DNA of 64,000 bases from Ruminococcus sp. (GCA_015066935.1 SVNK01000005.1:58608-122607), one strand, 5' to 3'. Positions 1-9,509 are shown, counted from the stretch's first letter. Notes: a model not told the origin generated them from the letters alone. Numbers and translations: made by a program.

Positions 1-431
1 CTTGTTGTGGTTGTTGTTGAACCACTTGTTGTGGTTGTTGTTGAACCACTTGTTGTGGTTGTTGTTGAACCACTTGTTGTGGTTGTTGTTGAACCACTTG
101 TTGTGGTTGTTGTTGAACCACTTGTTGTGGTTGTTGTCGAACCACTTGTTGTGGTTGTTGTTGAACCACTTGTTGTGGTTGTTGTTGAACCACTTGTTGT
201 GGTTGTTGTCGAACCACTTGTTGTGGTTGTTGTTGAACCACTTGTTGTGGTTGTTGTTGAACCACTTGTTGTGGTTGTTGTTGAACCACTTGTTGTGGTT
301 GTTGTTGAACCACTTGTTGTAGTTGTTGTTGAACCACTTGTTGTAGTTGTTGTTGAACCACTTGTTGTGGTTGTTGTTGAACCACTTGTTGTAGTTGTTG
401 TTGAACCACTTGTTGTAGTTGTTGTTGTAGG
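1..431. repeat. 24-bp tandem repeat coding an octapeptide linker
   Basis: About 18 copies of a 24-bp unit that encodes S-G-S-T-T-T-T-T on the minus strand inside scaB, continuing past the left edge. Two copies carry gtcgaa instead of gttgaa (near 137 and 209, three units apart), and copies near 319, 343, 391 and 415 carry a gtag variant. The spacing suggests recent expansion by slippage or unequal exchange. Confidence 0.95.
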
Positions 432-3400
432 AACCTTAACGATGATTGCACCGTTCTCTGTAAGTACGAAATTTGTGATATCTGCTCCATCAGTTGAAGA
501 AGCAAAGAGTTCAGAAATCTTTACAGGATATGTTCCTGCTGCACAATCCTCAGGAACTGTATAAGTAAGTGTAAGAACATACTTACCGTCCTCTGAAGGA
601 ACGCCTGCACCTACGCCGTCAGCAAATGCGAACTCCTTAGTTGCGGGATTAACTACGATTGCAGCACCATATGCGTCAGACTTCTCTGTTACGCCGCCAT
701 ATACGATAGGAGCGTCAGCATTGATGTCGAACTGTGCACCTGCAATAGGAAGCTTTGTGCCGTTGGGATCGAGTACAACCATGTTGAGTGTAACTGTCTC
801 GCCGGGCTTAGCCTCTACTGTATCAATCTTCCAGAGTACAGCACCCTCAGGGAGTGTAGTTGTGGAAGTGGAAGTGGAAGTAGATGTTGTTGAAGTGCAT
901 GTTGTGCTTCCTATATATGATGTTGTTGTAGTAACATCAGTTGTAGTTGTTGTGGTAGTCTTCTTAACGATGATAGCACCGTCGTCGAGATTTACCTTGC
1001 CTGTGATATCCTTGCCGTTAGTGTCGCTGATGAAAGCGTTGGACCACTTAACAGGATACTCACCTTCTGCGCAGTCCTCGGGAACTGTGTAAGTAAGAAC
1101 GAGAACTACTGCACCGTCAGCAGCTGCAACACCGCTTCCGATAGGCTGAGCAAATGCAAACTTCTTATCCTTGTCGTTTGCTACGATGTTAGCACCGTAA
1201 GCATCAGAACCTGTGATAGCCTCATAGATGATAGGTGAATCTGCGTTGATGCTGAACTGAGCGCCTGCAACTTCAAGAGCAGGATCAGAGCTTCCCTCAA
1301 CGAGAACATTCATTGTAACAGTCTGGCCGGGCATAGCCTCAACCTCAGGGATATTCCATGTTACATCGCCTAAAGTCTCATTATCAACAACAGTGATTGA
1401 ACCGTCGATGAGTGAAACCTTATCTGTGAGTGAACCGCCGTTTGTATCACTGATGAATGCATTGGACCACTCAACAGGATATACGCCTGCGGGACAATCT
1501 GTGGGAACAATATAAGTAATTGTGAGAACAACCTTGCCGTCCTCAGAAGCAACGCCTGCACCAACGCCCTCAGCAAATGCAAATGCCTTGATAGCGTCGT
1601 TGTTTACGATTGTTGCACCGTAAGCGTCAGAGCCTGCGATTGCACTGTAAACGATAGGAGCCTTAGCGTTAATGTTGAACTGAGCACCTGCGATAGGAAG
1701 CTTTGTAGCCTTAGGATCAGAAATTACTGCCTTGAGAGTAACTTCGTCGCCGGGCTTAGCTGTCACATTATCAAGTACCCATGATACCTCACCTGTAACG
1801 CCTACGATGATAGCGCCGTCAGTGAGAGTAACCTTGTTTGTGATGTCGTTTCCGTTAGTGTCGCTGATGAAAGCGTTGGACCACTCAACGGGATAAGAAC
1901 CTGCAGCACAATCTGCGGGAACTTTATAAGTAAGTGTGAGAACTGTTGAACCGTTCTCTGCCTTGATTCCCTTACCAATGCCCTGACCGAATGCGAACTG
2001 CTTTGTAGCACCGTTTGCAACGAGTGTTGAATCATAAGCAGTTGATCCTGAAGATGCACTGTAGTCGATGGGAGACTTAGCATTGATATCGAACTGAGCA
2101 CCTGCTACTTCGATATCGGAATTCTTAACAACTACGTCCATTGTAACTGTCTCGCCGGGAAGAGCATTTACAGTAGGAATTACCCACTCAACGCTTCCTG
2201 CAACAGGAGGAACAGTTGTTGTAGTTGTAGTTGTAGTTGTAGTTGTTGTAGATGTTGTGCTGTCACCGTAAACAGTGATAGTACCCTTGATTTCCTCATA
2301 AGGCCACATGTCAGAGTTCTTACCCTGCTTGAAGATTTCAACTCTGTTGCCGAAGCCGATCTCATATGTACCGGCAGGTGTGCCTGCGGGGATGTCTACC
2401 ATGATCTTGAAGAGAGCTTCTCCGTCAGTAGGAACAGAAGGCTCACCGGTTGCATCAAGAGTGATTACTGATGCATAGAGATCAAGGATATTTGAATTAA
2501 CACTTGCACCACCGAATGCGGGAGAAGTGCCGCCGATTGCTGTGATTTCAAGAGGATTGTCGATTGCAAGCTGTACATCAATTCCGCCGATTGCACATTC
2601 GTCATCAACAGACTTGATTGTGGGAGCAACCTCAATTGTCTCACCAGCCTTAGCTGAATACTTACCGAAGTCAATTACAAGACTTCCGTTGCTGGGAGTA
2701 GAAGGCTTGCCAACTGTAATAGTACCTGTGATTTCCTGATATGACCACTCGTCAGAGCTTGCGCCCTCCTTGAAGAGGTCTACCTTGTCACCGAAACCGA
2801 TCTCATATGTACCGTCGGGACAATCTGCAGGAATCTGAACCATGAGCTGGAAGAGAGCCTCACCGTCTGTTGCAACTGTGGGATCACCGTTGCCGTCGAG
2901 AGGAGTGATAGATGCCTTGTACTGCTCAAGGTTTGTGCTTACAGCTGCACCGCCGAATGCTGCGGATGAACCGCCGATTGCTGTGATTGTAAGCGGATCG
3001 TCGATTGCAAATTCTACGTCAACGCCTGCAAGAGGATACTTGCCGCCGTTGTTCTTGATTGTAGGCTTAACTACAACCTTTTCACCTGCCTCTGACTCGT
3101 AGTTACCGAAGTCGATGATGAGATTTGCATCACCTGTAGGCTGCTTTGTTGTAGTTGTTGTTGTGGTTACAGAACCACCTTCGCCAACTGTAATAGTACC
3201 TGTGATTTCCTGATATGACCACTCGTCGGAGCTTGCGCCTTCCTTGAAGAGGTCTACCTTATTGCCGAAGCCGATCTCATATGTACCGTCGGGACAATTT
3301 GCAGGAATCTGTACCATGAGCTGGAAGAGAGCCTCACCGTCAGCTGCAACTGTGGGGTCGCCGTTGCCGTCGAGAGGAGTGATTGAAGCCTTGTACTGGT

Positions 3401-4229
3401 CAAGGTTTGTGCTTACGGCTGCACCGCCGAATGCTGCGGATGAACCGCCGATCGCTGTGATTGTAAGCGGATCGTCAAGTTTAAATTCTACGTCAACGCC
3501 TGCGAGAGGATACTCGCCGCCGTTGTTCTTGATTGTAGGCTTTACTACAACCTTATCGCCGGCATTAGCCTCATAGTTACCGAAGTCGATAATGAGGTTA
3601 GCATTTCCGTCGGAAGGAGGTGTAGTTGTGATATTTCCGGAACCTTCAACAGTGATTTTACCTGTGATTTCCTTGAATGACCACTCGTCAGAGCTTGCAC
3701 CCTCTTTGAAGAGATCCACCTTATTGCCGAAACCGATATCGTATGTACCGCCTGCAGCACTTTCGGGAATCTGTACCATGAGCTGGAAGAGTGCCTCACC
3801 GTCTGTAGCAACTGTAGGATCACCGTTGCTGTTGAGAGGTGTGATGGAAGCCTTGTACTGGTCAAGGTTTGCACTTACGGCTGCACCGCCGAATGCTGCG
3901 GATGAACCGCCGATTGCTGTGATTTTAAGCGGGCTGTCAATTGCAAACTCTACGTCAACGCCTGCAAGAGGATACTCGCCGCCGTTGTTCTTGATTGTAG
4001 GCTTAACTACTACCTTATCACCGGGCTTGGCAGTATACTCGCCAAAATCGATGATAAGATTTGCATTAGATGCATTTTTATTTGCTGAAACATCCGATAC
4101 TTCGCCTAAACTAACAGTAGGCTGCACAGTGGATATACCACCGGCAGCACTAACTGGCGAAGCAAATGCACTTGTCATGAGCGTTGCGCTCATGACAAAG
4201 GATGTAACCGCAGAAAGCAGTTTCTTCAT
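1..4229 (-). CDS. scaB: Scaffoldin ScaB, N-terminal part (truncated by window edge)
   Basis: Structural scaffoldin of the cellulosome, secreted, open from ATG at 4229 to the left edge (1409 codons visible). An MKKLLSAVTSFVM signal peptide is followed by four cohesins of the NLIIDFG class (about residues 56-195, 208-347, 367-510, 514-655), a Thr linker, then four cohesins of a second class with a V-x-W start and PG-x-TV motif (about 679-810, 811-948, 950-1088, 1123-1265). Cohesins 5, 6 and 7 abut without linkers. The visible end is a long SGSTTTTT repeat linker. In R. flavefaciens FD-1, ScaB cohesins 1-4 resemble those of ScaA and the later ones bind the ScaA dockerin, which matches this split. 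The C-terminal module expected to dock on ScaE lies outside. Start is supported by GGAAAGGA upstream; scaA ends 49 nt before it. Frame was checked by translating each module. Confidence 0.9.
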   Translation of the reverse strand, partial: MKKLLSAVTSFVMSATLMTSAFASPVSAAGGISTVQPTVSLGEVSDVSANKNASNANLIIDFGEYTAKPGDKVVVKPTIKNNGGEYPLAGVDVEFAIDSPLKITAIGGSSAAFGGAAVSANLDQYKASITPLNSNGDPTVATDGEALFQLMVQIPESAAGGTYDIGFGNKVDLFKEGASSDEWSFKEITGKITVEGSGNITTTPPSDGNANLIIDFGNYEANAGDKVVVKPTIKNNGGEYPLAGVDVEFKLDDPLTITAIGGSSAAFGGAAVSTNLDQYKASITPLDGNGDPTVAADGEALFQLMVQIPANCPDGTYEIGFGNKVDLFKEGASSDEWSYQEITGTITVGEGGSVTTTTTTTKQPTGDANLIIDFGNYESEAGEKVVVKPTIKNNGGKYPLAGVDVEFAIDDPLTITAIGGSSAAFGGAAVSTNLEQYKASITPLDGNGDPTVATDGEALFQLMVQIPADCPDGTYEIGFGDKVDLFKEGASSDEWSYQEITGTITVGKPSTPSNGSLVIDFGKYSAKAGETIEVAPTIKSVDDECAIGGIDVQLAIDNPLEITAIGGTSPAFGGASVNSNILDLYASVITLDATGEPSVPTDGEALFKIMVDIPAGTPAGTYEIGFGNRVEIFKQGKNSDMWPYEEIKGTITVYGDSTTSTTTTTTTTTTTTVPPVAGSVEWVIPTVNALPGETVTMDVVVKNSDIEVAGAQFDINAKSPIDYSASSGSTAYDSTLVANGATKQFAFGQGIGKGIKAENGSTVLTLTYKVPADCAAGSYPVEWSNAFISDTNGNDITNKVTLTDGAIIVGVTGEVSWVLDNVTAKPGDEVTLKAVISDPKATKLPIAGAQFNINAKAPIVYSAIAGSDAYGATIVNNDAIKAFAFAEGVGAGVASEDGKVVLTITYIVPTDCPAGVYPVEWSNAFISDTNGGSLTDKVSLIDGSITVVDNETLGDVTWNIPEVEAMPGQTVTMNVLVEGSSDPALEVAGAQFSINADSPIIYEAITGSDAYGANIVANDKDKKFAFAQPIGSGVAAADGAVVLVLTYTVPEDCAEGEYPVKWSNAFISDTNGKDITGKVNLDDGAIIVKKTTTTTTTDVTTTTSYIGSTTCTSTTSTSTSTSTTTLPEGAVLWKIDTVEAKPGETVTLNMVVLDPNGTKLPIAGAQFDINADAPIVYGGVTEKSDAYGAAIVVNPATKEFAFADGVGAGVPSEDGKYVLTLTYTVPEDCAAGTYPVKISELFASSTDGADITNFVLTENGAIIVKVPTTTTTTSGSTTTTTSGSTTTTTSGSTTTTTSGSTTTTTSGSTTTTTSGSTTTTTSGSTTTTTSGSTTTTTSGSTTTTTSGSTTTTTSGSTTTTTSGSTTTTTSGSTTTTTSGSTTTTTSGSTTTTTSGSTTTTTSGSTTTTT

Positions 4230-4278
4230 CAGTGCATTTCCTTTCCGAGCATTTCGCTCTTATTTAGCTGTTTTCTGA

Positions 4279-6846
4279 TTAACCCTTTGATACAGGAAGT
4301 GTAACGAGAGAAACAATTGACTTGATGATAGCATCAGAGTCAGCTGCTGTGAGCTCCTTACCGTCCTTAGGATCGTAGCAGTCAGCATTGAGCTTGCCCT
4401 GCTCTGTAAGGTTGTAATCAGCATTGTTGTTGAGCCACTTGTTGAGTACTACAACGTCTGCTACGTTTACAACGCCGTCGCAGTTGGAGTCACCGTAAAC
4501 AGGTGTAAGAACAGGAGGCTGAGTTGTTGTAGATGTAGTTGTTGTAGAAGTTGTTGTTGTTGTAGTTGTAGTTGTTGTATCGGAAACGGGAGTACCAACT
4601 GTGATGGTACCCTTGATTTCCTTGTATGACCACTCGTCAGAAGATTTACCTTCCTTGAAGATGTCTACCTTATCGCCGAAGCCGATCTCGTATGTGCCGG
4701 CAGGACAATTTGCAGGAATCTGAACCATGAGCTGGAAGAGTGCCTCACCGTCTGCAGCAGCTGTAGGATCACCACTGCCGTCGAGAGGTGTGATGGAAGC
4801 CTTGTACTGGTCAAGGTTTGAAGTTACGGATGCACCGCCGAATGCTGCAGATGCACCGCCGATTGCTGTGATTGCAAGAGGATCATCGATTGCGAACTCT
4901 ACATCGATACCTGCAATGGGGAATGTACCGCCATTGTTCTTGATTGTGGGCTTAACTACTACCTTATCGCCAGCCTCAGCTGTGTAGCTGCCGAAGTCAA
5001 TGATGAGGTTTGCATCGCCTACAGGAGTTGATGTTGTAGTTGTTGTAGTTGTTGATGATGAGCCGGGAGTTGTACCGCCATTACCAACTGTGATGATACC
5101 CTTGATTTCCTGATATGTCCACTCGTCAGAAGATTTACCTTCCTTGAAGATGTCTACCTTGCTGCCGAAGCCGATCTCGTATGTACCGTCGGGACAATTT
5201 GCAGGAATCTGAACCATGAGCTGGAAGAGTGCCTCACCGTCTGCAGCAGCTGTAGGATCACCGCTGCCGTCGAGAGGTGTGATGGAAGCCTTGTACTGGT
5301 CAAGGTTTGAAGTTACGGATGCACCGCCGAATGCTGCGGATGCACCGCCGATTGCTGTGATTGCAAGAGGATCATCGATTGCGAACTCTACATCGATACC
5401 TGCAATGGGGAATGTACCGCCATTGTTCTTGATTGTGGGCTTAACTACTACCTTTTCGCCAGCCTCAGCTGTGTAGCTGCCGAAGTCGATGATGAGGTTT
5501 GCATCGCCTACAGGCTGTGATGTAGTTGTTGTAGTTGTTGTGCCGGGAGTTGTACCGCCCTCACCAACTGTGATGATACCTGTGATTTCCTTGTATGTCC
5601 ACTCGTCAGAAGATTTACCTTCCTTGAAGATGTCTACCTTTGTGCCGAAGCCGATCTCGTATGTACCGTCGGGACAATTTGCAGGAATCTGAACCATGAG
5701 CTGGAAGAGTGCCTCACCGTCTGCAGCAGCTGTAGGATCACCGCTGCCGTCAAGAGGTGTGATGGAAGCCTTGTACTGGTCAAGGTTTGAAGTTACGGAT
5801 GCACCGCCGAATGCTGCGGATGCACCGCCGATTGCTGTGATTGTAAGAGGATCGTCGATTGAGAAATCAACGTCGATACCAGCAATGGGGAATGAACCGC
5901 CATTGTTCTTGATTGTAGGCTTAACTACAACCTTATCGCCAGCGTTAGCTGTGTAGCTGCCGAAGTCGATAATGAGGTTTTCATCGCCTACAGGCTGTGT
6001 TGTAGATGTGGATGTTGTTGTCTTGGAAGATGTTGTAGTAGTTGTTGTAGTTGTCTTGCTTGTAGTTGTTGTATTGCCACTGCCTTCAACAACGATCTCG
6101 AGCTCTGTGAGCTTGAGGTTGCTGAGGTCACCGTAATTTGCGTATCTTGAATCTGTTTCGATTATACATACAGGGTTTACACGATCGGAAGGATCAGAGT
6201 CTACGTTACAATACTCAATTGTATATGTACCTGCCTCAAGTCCCTTAGGAAGAATTACGTCGAAAGCAAACATAGGATAGTCTGTAGACTTTGCACCTGT
6301 CCATTTGTAGTCTTTACCACCGTTTGTCCAAGCACAACCTACGTAGTAGTTTTCTGTTCCGTAAGGAATCTGCTCAGGCTCTGTCATTACCTGCCAGCTA
6401 CCATGAGCCATGTAATCGCCGAAATCGTCAACGCTTGAAGCGAAAGATACTGCACGATTTGTTGAGAATGAAGTGCCGTCTGCTGTTTTATAAGACTTGT
6501 TTGAAGAGAAATATGCATCTGTAAGGGGGTTATATGACTTCAGAACAATGTCTCCTGCAGCGTCTGATGTATCCTTAACTGTGATACATACGTTAGCTGC
6601 CTGTGAATCAGGTGTTGCTTCGTCAAGGTACATTGCACAGGGGATTGTTACTTCGCCTGCAGCGATATCTGTAGCAGATACAGTAACCTTTGACTCACCT
6701 GTTGCATACTTCGAATCAGCCTGATCAAAAGTCTTCATGATGAAGCCCTTAGTTGCATCAGCTGCATTGATAGAAGCAGGTACAACAGCACTTGTCATTG
6801 ATGCAACCATACACAGTGATGTGATTGCAGAAATAAACTTTTTCAT
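4279..6846 (-). CDS. scaA: Scaffoldin ScaA (three cohesins plus dockerin)
   Basis: Primary scaffoldin, 855 residues, secreted. Signal peptide 1-29; an N-terminal domain of no recognised family (about 30-255); Thr/Ser/Lys linker; cohesins at about 290-428, 449-588 and 612-750, separated by Thr linkers; C-terminal dockerin 783-850 with Ca-binding loops at GDSNCDGVVN and in the second, longer repeat (ADCYDPKDGKE). In R. flavefaciens the ScaA cohesins bind enzyme and ScaC dockerins, and its dockerin plugs into the second-class cohesins of ScaB, present next door. Strain 17 ScaA is known to have three cohesins, as here. Start at MKKFISAITS is supported by AAAGGAA. It lies 97 nt after scaC and 49 nt before scaB, so probably one operon. 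Cohesins 2 and 3 are almost identical. Confidence 0.95.
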   Translation of the reverse strand: MKKFISAITSLCMVASMTSAVVPASINAADATKGFIMKTFDQADSKYATGESKVTVSATDIAAGEVTIPCAMYLDEATPDSQAANVCITVKDTSDAAGDIVLKSYNPLTDAYFSSNKSYKTADGTSFSTNRAVSFASSVDDFGDYMAHGSWQVMTEPEQIPYGTENYYVGCAWTNGGKDYKWTGAKSTDYPMFAFDVILPKGLEAGTYTIEYCNVDSDPSDRVNPVCIIETDSRYANYGDLSNLKLTELEIVVEGSGNTTTTSKTTTTTTTTSSKTTTSTSTTQPVGDENLIIDFGSYTANAGDKVVVKPTIKNNGGSFPIAGIDVDFSIDDPLTITAIGGASAAFGGASVTSNLDQYKASITPLDGSGDPTAAADGEALFQLMVQIPANCPDGTYEIGFGTKVDIFKEGKSSDEWTYKEITGIITVGEGGTTPGTTTTTTTSQPVGDANLIIDFGSYTAEAGEKVVVKPTIKNNGGTFPIAGIDVEFAIDDPLAITAIGGASAAFGGASVTSNLDQYKASITPLDGSGDPTAAADGEALFQLMVQIPANCPDGTYEIGFGSKVDIFKEGKSSDEWTYQEIKGIITVGNGGTTPGSSSTTTTTTTSTPVGDANLIIDFGSYTAEAGDKVVVKPTIKNNGGTFPIAGIDVEFAIDDPLAITAIGGASAAFGGASVTSNLDQYKASITPLDGSGDPTAAADGEALFQLMVQIPANCPAGTYEIGFGDKVDIFKEGKSSDEWSYKEIKGTITVGTPVSDTTTTTTTTTTSTTTTSTTTQPPVLTPVYGDSNCDGVVNVADVVVLNKWLNNNADYNLTEQGKLNADCYDPKDGKELTAADSDAIIKSIVSLVTLPVSKG

Positions 6847-6943
6847 CTGTAATAATTCCTTTCTTTAGGTTTTCACCTATTAGTAAAATTAAAAAGTGGG
6901 GTCTTATTCCTTTGTAAGGGGGGACAAATCAGATAATCTCTAC

Positions 6944-7765
6944 TCAGAGTTTTGATACGATACCAAGCAGATACTGCTGAATCAGAAGAGCATCCTTGTT
7001 TGTGATACCGCTTCCGGGATCATCAACGTCACCGTTTGCTGCACCCTGTTCAGTAATTGCATACTTGCTCGGATTAGCCTTGTACTGCATGATAAATACT
7101 GCATCTGCAAGATTTACCTTACCATCGACATTTGAATCGCCTGCAAGAGTCTGCTTTACCTCACCACCAACTGTTACGCTTCCGTGTGAAACAGAAACAT
7201 CATAGTTGACAGGTGTATTATCTTCCTTGGAATATCCGCAGAGAATCTCATCATTCTTTTCACTTGCATCGGGGTTTAAAAGACGATCGTTAGCAGCAAC
7301 CTCAAGCTTTGCAACATCGCCATCCTTGGCAGTTGAAGAAACTTTGCCCTTGATTGTACAAAGAACGCCGTCTTTCTTGAGCCAGTATGATGAATCAGAA
7401 AGTGAAGTTGACCATGCAATGCTTGCATAATCATCAGTGATTAATACATCGAAAACGGGAAGTACTGACGCTGTCGGATCTGAACCTACAGCACCTGTGT
7501 CAGCGATGGGACCTGCCTCAATTGATTCAATCGAAATAATGCTGTCATCGTAATTAACAACGAATTCCAGAGCCTGTATTCCTGTTGAAGGAATATCTGC
7601 CAGGGCTACCTCCACTTCAAACTGTTCTCCTGCCTCTGCGGAATCCTTACCGACGGATATCTGCACTGTTTCGCCGGCAGCAAAAGAAACCGGTGCAACT
7701 GAACAAACGGAAAGTGAAAGCATCGACGCTGCGATTGCTCCGATGATTACCTTTTTTGTCTTCAT
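6944..7765 (-). CDS. scaC: Adaptor scaffoldin ScaC (cohesin plus dockerin)
   Basis: Small adaptor scaffoldin, 273 residues. Signal peptide 1-30; one cohesin (about 31-200) of a class unlike those of ScaA and ScaB (VQISVGKDSAEAGEQFEVE start); no long Thr linker; dockerin from about 207 with GDSNVDGKVNLADAV and a second motif NGDVDDPGSGITNKDALLI. In R. flavefaciens ScaC docks onto ScaA and presents a different cohesin specificity, widening the enzyme set. First gene of the sca cluster; strong ribosome site AAGGAGG before ATG. The known protein is about 29 kDa, agreeing with this length. Confidence 0.93.
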   Translation of the reverse strand: MKTKKVIIGAIAASMLSLSVCSVAPVSFAAGETVQISVGKDSAEAGEQFEVEVALADIPSTGIQALEFVVNYDDSIISIESIEAGPIADTGAVGSDPTASVLPVFDVLITDDYASIAWSTSLSDSSYWLKKDGVLCTIKGKVSSTAKDGDVAKLEVAANDRLLNPDASEKNDEILCGYSKEDNTPVNYDVSVSHGSVTVGGEVKQTLAGDSNVDGKVNLADAVFIMQYKANPSKYAITEQGAANGDVDDPGSGITNKDALLIQQYLLGIVSKL

Positions 7766-8083
7766 TTTTTTCCTCCTTCTTAATTTAATGTATATAACAA
7801 AGGAACAGGGACGCCCCTTTAATTATATCTTGTCTTAAATGAGCACAGATTGCTCATGCCTTTTGAACCGACCGTCTGCACGGTCTTGCCGCTCAGGAGT
7901 ATTTCCTGTAGTGAATCGGTTCTTTTTTAATAAGTTCAAGAATCACCGCAATCGTCCGTTTTGTGACAACGGACACACTGCAAACCGGAATACGCTCAGC
8001 AAGCATTTGTTCAAGCTGTTCAGGCGTAAGACGATCACACTGCCGTGATGAGATACTTATATCCCAAATCCATATTTACTCTT
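7766..8083 (-). promoter_or_regulatory. Long leader of the sca operon
   Basis: About 318 nt of transcribed leader between the predicted start site (about 8083) and scaC. It holds a 12-codon possible leader peptide (8035-8073, M-D-L-G-Y-K-Y-L-I-T-A-V), an overlapping open frame without a start (7893-8075), and two hairpins: GACCGT/ACGGTC (7870-7885) and ATGAGCA/TGCTCAT (7838-7856). A second possible -10 (TATAAT near 7824) lies downstream. No riboswitch family was recognised. Confidence 0.45.
7893..8075 (-). pseudogene. Short open frame without start codon, possible gene remnant
   Basis: Sixty codons are open between a TAA and a TGA, with no ATG, GTG or TTG near the upstream end. The product reads like protein (DRLTPEQLEQMLAERIP, then KRTIAVILELIKKEPIHYRK), with a helical, basic end. 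The first internal ATG would leave about 38 residues. It may be the tail of a lost gene upstream of scaC or chance. I do not recognise the family. Confidence 0.25.
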
Positions 8084-8089
8084 GAATTT

Positions 8090-8118
8090 ATTATATATCA
8101 GCTAATTAGAAATGTAAA
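8090..8118 (-). promoter_or_regulatory. Promoter of the sca cluster
   Basis: Minus-strand -35 TTTACA (8113-8118), 17-nt spacer, -10 TATAAT (8090-8095). It lies between capA and scaC and is the only strong match upstream of the sca genes. Confidence 0.65.
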
Positions 8119-8246
8119 TAGGTTTATGTTGTTTTTGGTATTTTATATAAACCGTCCGACACTTTTTTGAACGCTTTGCACAATTGATTTTTTGTTGCAA
8201 ATCCCTGTTGTCAGCCTGTTTATGAACAAAAAATGAACACGGCGAA

Positions 8247-9509
8247 TTATTTGTCCAGCTTTCTGAACTCTTCCGGAATAGCGTCATTGATAATACGGTT
8301 TACAACGTCCCAGCCGAAGTCTCTGTAGGTACCCTGAGGTATCGCATAGGGTACTCCGTGACCGGCTGCAAGCTCGGGTGTATACTGGCTGTATGAGTAA
8401 AGTCTCATGTTTGAGAAATTGCCGTCGTCATAGTGGACGATCGTCGGTATTGCACCCACATTCTCCAATGTAAGCTCATTTGTTTCGCCGTCGATCACTA
8501 TGTCGAAATCCGCAAGCTCTCCCACAAGATTGAAGTTATCTGTCTGGGCGCAGACGAAGTTTCCCATAGAATAGTAGACAAAGCCTTTTGTGCCGTCATC
8601 ACGCTGAATCCACTCCATTGTTTCTGCTGTATGAGTGTGACATCCGAGAATAACATCGGCACCCCAGTCCACCATTTTCTTTGCAAGCTCTTTTCTGTCA
8701 TCGGAAACGATTATTGTATCCTCAACGCCCCAGTGTGCGGAAACAATAACCGCATCGGCAATCTGTGAAGCTTCTTTGATCTGTCTCTCGATAACGTCCT
8801 CTTCATGGTTCATAACGACTCTCAAAGGCGAATCGGAAGGGATACTGAAACCGTTGAGATGCTCGGCATACGCAAGAAACGCTATCTTGACACCATTGAC
8901 CTCACGAACACGGATTTTGTTGGCATCGTCTTCATTCAGATATGCACCGAGAGTAGTAATTTTACTCTCCTGCTCTCTTGCTCTCCAGAAATTAATGGAC
9001 TCGGTAAGCCCCTGAGTACCGTAATCAAGCAGATGGTTGTTCGCCATTGTGAACACATCAAAACCAAGGTCGATTACAGCGTCGGCAACCTCGGGCGGCG
9101 AGTTGAAAAGAAGAGCTCCGCCGTTTGCACCGCGCACTTCATTGCTTTCCGAAATTATCGTTTCCTGATTGAGTATAGCAAGGTCCGCACTTTCGATAAT
9201 ATTCTTTACATTCTTGTAAATCGGCTTAAAATCGTAGCCGTAGCCTCCTGCATACTGTTCGGCGTTTTTATATACCGAATAGTGGATGAGGTTATCTCCT
9301 GCCGCAACAACGTGAACCCTTTTATCTTCGGGAACTGTAGTTGCCTCAGTGGGTTCTGTGGTAGTCTGTGTAACCGTAGACGTCGTTTCGGAAGCCGGAA
9401 CTTCTCTGTGTGTGTCAATTGTTCCGAAATTGCCGCATCCCACAGACGCAAATGCAGCAGTGACCATAACCGCAAGAGCTGAAACTGCTCTTATTCTCTC
9501 TGATCTCAT
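8247..9509 (-). CDS. CapA-family lipoprotein (PGA_cap metallophosphatase fold)
   Basis: Surface lipoprotein of 420 residues. The N-terminus has a hydrophobic signal and lipobox ending ASVGC (Cys 25), then a Thr-rich stretch. The catalytic-type domain starts near 68 with VVAAGDNLIH and carries LNQETI, TMANNHLLDYG, SAHWGVE and GCHTHTAE, the metal-binding motifs of the CapA/PgsA family. Members take part in capsule or polyglutamate synthesis, but many lone copies have unknown substrates. No pgs or cap genes are adjacent, so a role in capsule synthesis is not supported here. Single gene with its own promoter; upstream of and co-directional with the sca cluster. Confidence 0.85.
   Translation of the reverse strand: MRSERIRAVSALAVMVTAAFASVGCGNFGTIDTHREVPASETTSTVTQTTTEPTEATTVPEDKRVHVVAAGDNLIHYSVYKNAEQYAGGYGYDFKPIYKNVKNIIESADLAILNQETIISESNEVRGANGGALLFNSPPEVADAVIDLGFDVFTMANNHLLDYGTQGLTESINFWRAREQESKITTLGAYLNEDDANKIRVREVNGVKIAFLAYAEHLNGFSIPSDSPLRVVMNHEEDVIERQIKEASQIADAVIVSAHWGVEDTIIVSDDRKELAKKMVDWGADVILGCHTHTAETMEWIQRDDGTKGFVYYSMGNFVCAQTDNFNLVGELADFDIVIDGETNELTLENVGAIPTIVHYDDGNFSNMRLYSYSQYTPELAAGHGVPYAIPQGTYRDFGWDVVNRIINDAIPEEFRKLDK

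Noticed and set aside
1-431. Regular 24-bp repeats resembling a CRISPR array
   Set aside because: Repeats are contiguous without spacers and are in frame with scaB as a linker.
2-564. Long plus-strand frames of repeated Leu/Trp/Asn or Val/Glu/Pro residues
   Set aside because: They are antisense shadows of the Ser/Gly/Thr linker repeat in scaB; no ribosome site and pure low complexity.
3592-4278. 228-codon plus-strand frame over the start of scaB
   Set aside because: Antisense to well-supported cohesin modules; no ribosome site or recognisable domain.
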